Translations under genes and position numbers: made by a program
Shown: in pieces, positions 26,825-27,293 of the stretch
Position numbering within the stretch: position 1 is the stretch's first letter
Layout: each line of letters begins with the position of its first letter
Notes under the pieces: generated by a model
Database searches by the model: none
What the model was told of the DNA's origin: nothing
The model's input: the letters and a program-made list of their open reading frames with translations, nothing else
Assembly: GCA_001786365.1 (NCBI GenBank)
Contig: MFWK01000007.1
Coordinates: 1-27,293, forward strand
Reading direction: 5' to 3'
Length of the DNA: 27,293 nucleotides
Origin: Candidatus Nomurabacteria bacterium RIFOXYD2_FULL_35_12
GTDB lineage: Bacteria; Patescibacteriota; Minisyncoccia; Phycocordibacterales; UBA9973

Positions 26825-27293
26825 ATGAAAACATACAAACCTACAAGTAAATCACGAAGACAAATGACTCACATCCCATATCGGGAACTTTTGTCGCACA
26901 CAGAACCTACCAAGTCTCTCACTCATGGTTTTTACCGAAGAGTCGGCAGAAATAGTGCTGGACGCATAACTGTCCGCCATAAAGGCGCAGGTCACAAGAG
27001 GCTTTATCGCGATGTGGACTTTTTATATAACAAAAAAGAAATTCCGGCTATCATAAAATCCGTAGAATATGATCCAAACCGTTCAGCTTTTATTGGTTTG
27101 GCTGTTTATAAAGACGGAGAAAAGAGATACGTTGTTTTACCAAAAACAGTAAAGCCTGGAGATACTTTTCTAGTATCTGCAAAAGCACCACTGACCGCGG
27201 CAAACAGACTTCCTTTAAAAGAAATTCCGGTTGGAACTTTTGTTTACAATGTTGAAATCCAACCAAATGGTGGCGCAAAGATTGGCCGTTCCG
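26825..27293 (+). CDS. rplB: 50S ribosomal protein L2, 5' part (runs off the window)
   Basis: The first 156 codons are present; the gene continues past the end. Translation begins MKTYKPTSKSRRQMTHIPYR and continues with SAGRITVRHKGAGHKRLYRDVDF and SVEYDPNRSAFIGLAVYKDGEKRYVVLP, all typical of the L2 N-terminal RNA-binding domain. L2 is needed for subunit joining and peptidyl transfer. There is no Shine-Dalgarno; AT-rich tandem units fill the gap from rplW. Confidence 0.95.
   Translation, partial: MKTYKPTSKSRRQMTHIPYRELLSHTEPTKSLTHGFYRRVGRNSAGRITVRHKGAGHKRLYRDVDFLYNKKEIPAIIKSVEYDPNRSAFIGLAVYKDGEKRYVVLPKTVKPGDTFLVSAKAPLTAANRLPLKEIPVGTFVYNVEIQPNGGAKIGRS

Overview
The window comes from a small-genome, AT-rich bacterium of the Candidate Phyla Radiation, most likely Parcubacteria (OD1). 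Evidence: a dense housekeeping gene set on AT-rich DNA; genes that almost never carry a Shine-Dalgarno motif; UGA used as a normal stop, which excludes the UGA=Gly lineages; cysteine-rich and Cas2/PaaX-like proteins of the kind seen in CPR genomes; and secE-nusG-rplK followed by an unrelated gene where rplA (L1) would be expected, as in L1-lacking Parcubacteria. The lineage is inferred; no 16S rRNA is present.

Layout. 1-3480: tRNA-Val, an HTH protein with a LAGLIDADG-like domain, an RluA-type pseudouridine synthase and a large zinc-ribbon protein. 3481-5379: rplS, tRNA-Leu, tRNA-His, a membrane protein and a TsaC/Sua5 enzyme. 5376-6512: a GC-richer island with two unknown genes, good promoter and terminator signals, and one strong Shine-Dalgarno site. 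6543-9706: murB, a SIMPL-domain protein and a complete DDE insertion sequence with a 5-bp target duplication. 9746-12066: secE-nusG-rplK and an ATP-grasp ligase. 12068-14114 (minus strand): thyA-folA-dcd, a deoxynucleotide/folate operon. 14238-16425: a DEAD-box helicase, a small protein and a Cas2-like gene flanked by palindromes. 16514-17656: rpmB with a small partner gene, and an M50 protease. 17803-27293: the str and S10 ribosomal clusters (rpsL, rpsG, fusA, tuf, rpsJ, rplC, rplD, rplW, rplB), interrupted by a second palindrome-flanked Cas2-like gene and by a second GC-rich island.

Two observations stand out. First, each of two Cas2-like genes lies between two matching palindromes. One palindrome abuts the promoter and the other follows the stop codon, and the palindrome sequence differs between the two units. 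This suggests a Cas2-fold DNA-binding protein paired with its own palindromic site, either as an autoregulator or as a minimal mobile unit. No CRISPR array is present. Second, the window is full of palindromic elements in recurring families. One family (arms CCCGTTAGAA / TTCTAACGGG) ends exactly on the start codons of rplS, the SIMPL gene and rplD, and also sits inside tsaC, read as PVR...SNGV. Another (CCTGCCCGC / GCAGGCGGG) lies in frame inside murB and the helicase, read as PAR...AGG. Two more palindromes interrupt the RluA-type gene in frame. They resemble Rickettsia palindromic elements in behaviour, and the start-codon copies could be RNA hairpins controlling translation.

Five genes have a -10 box exactly 6 nt before the start codon, which predicts leaderless mRNAs. 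Shine-Dalgarno motifs are confined to the GC-rich islands, the insertion sequence and one small gene.
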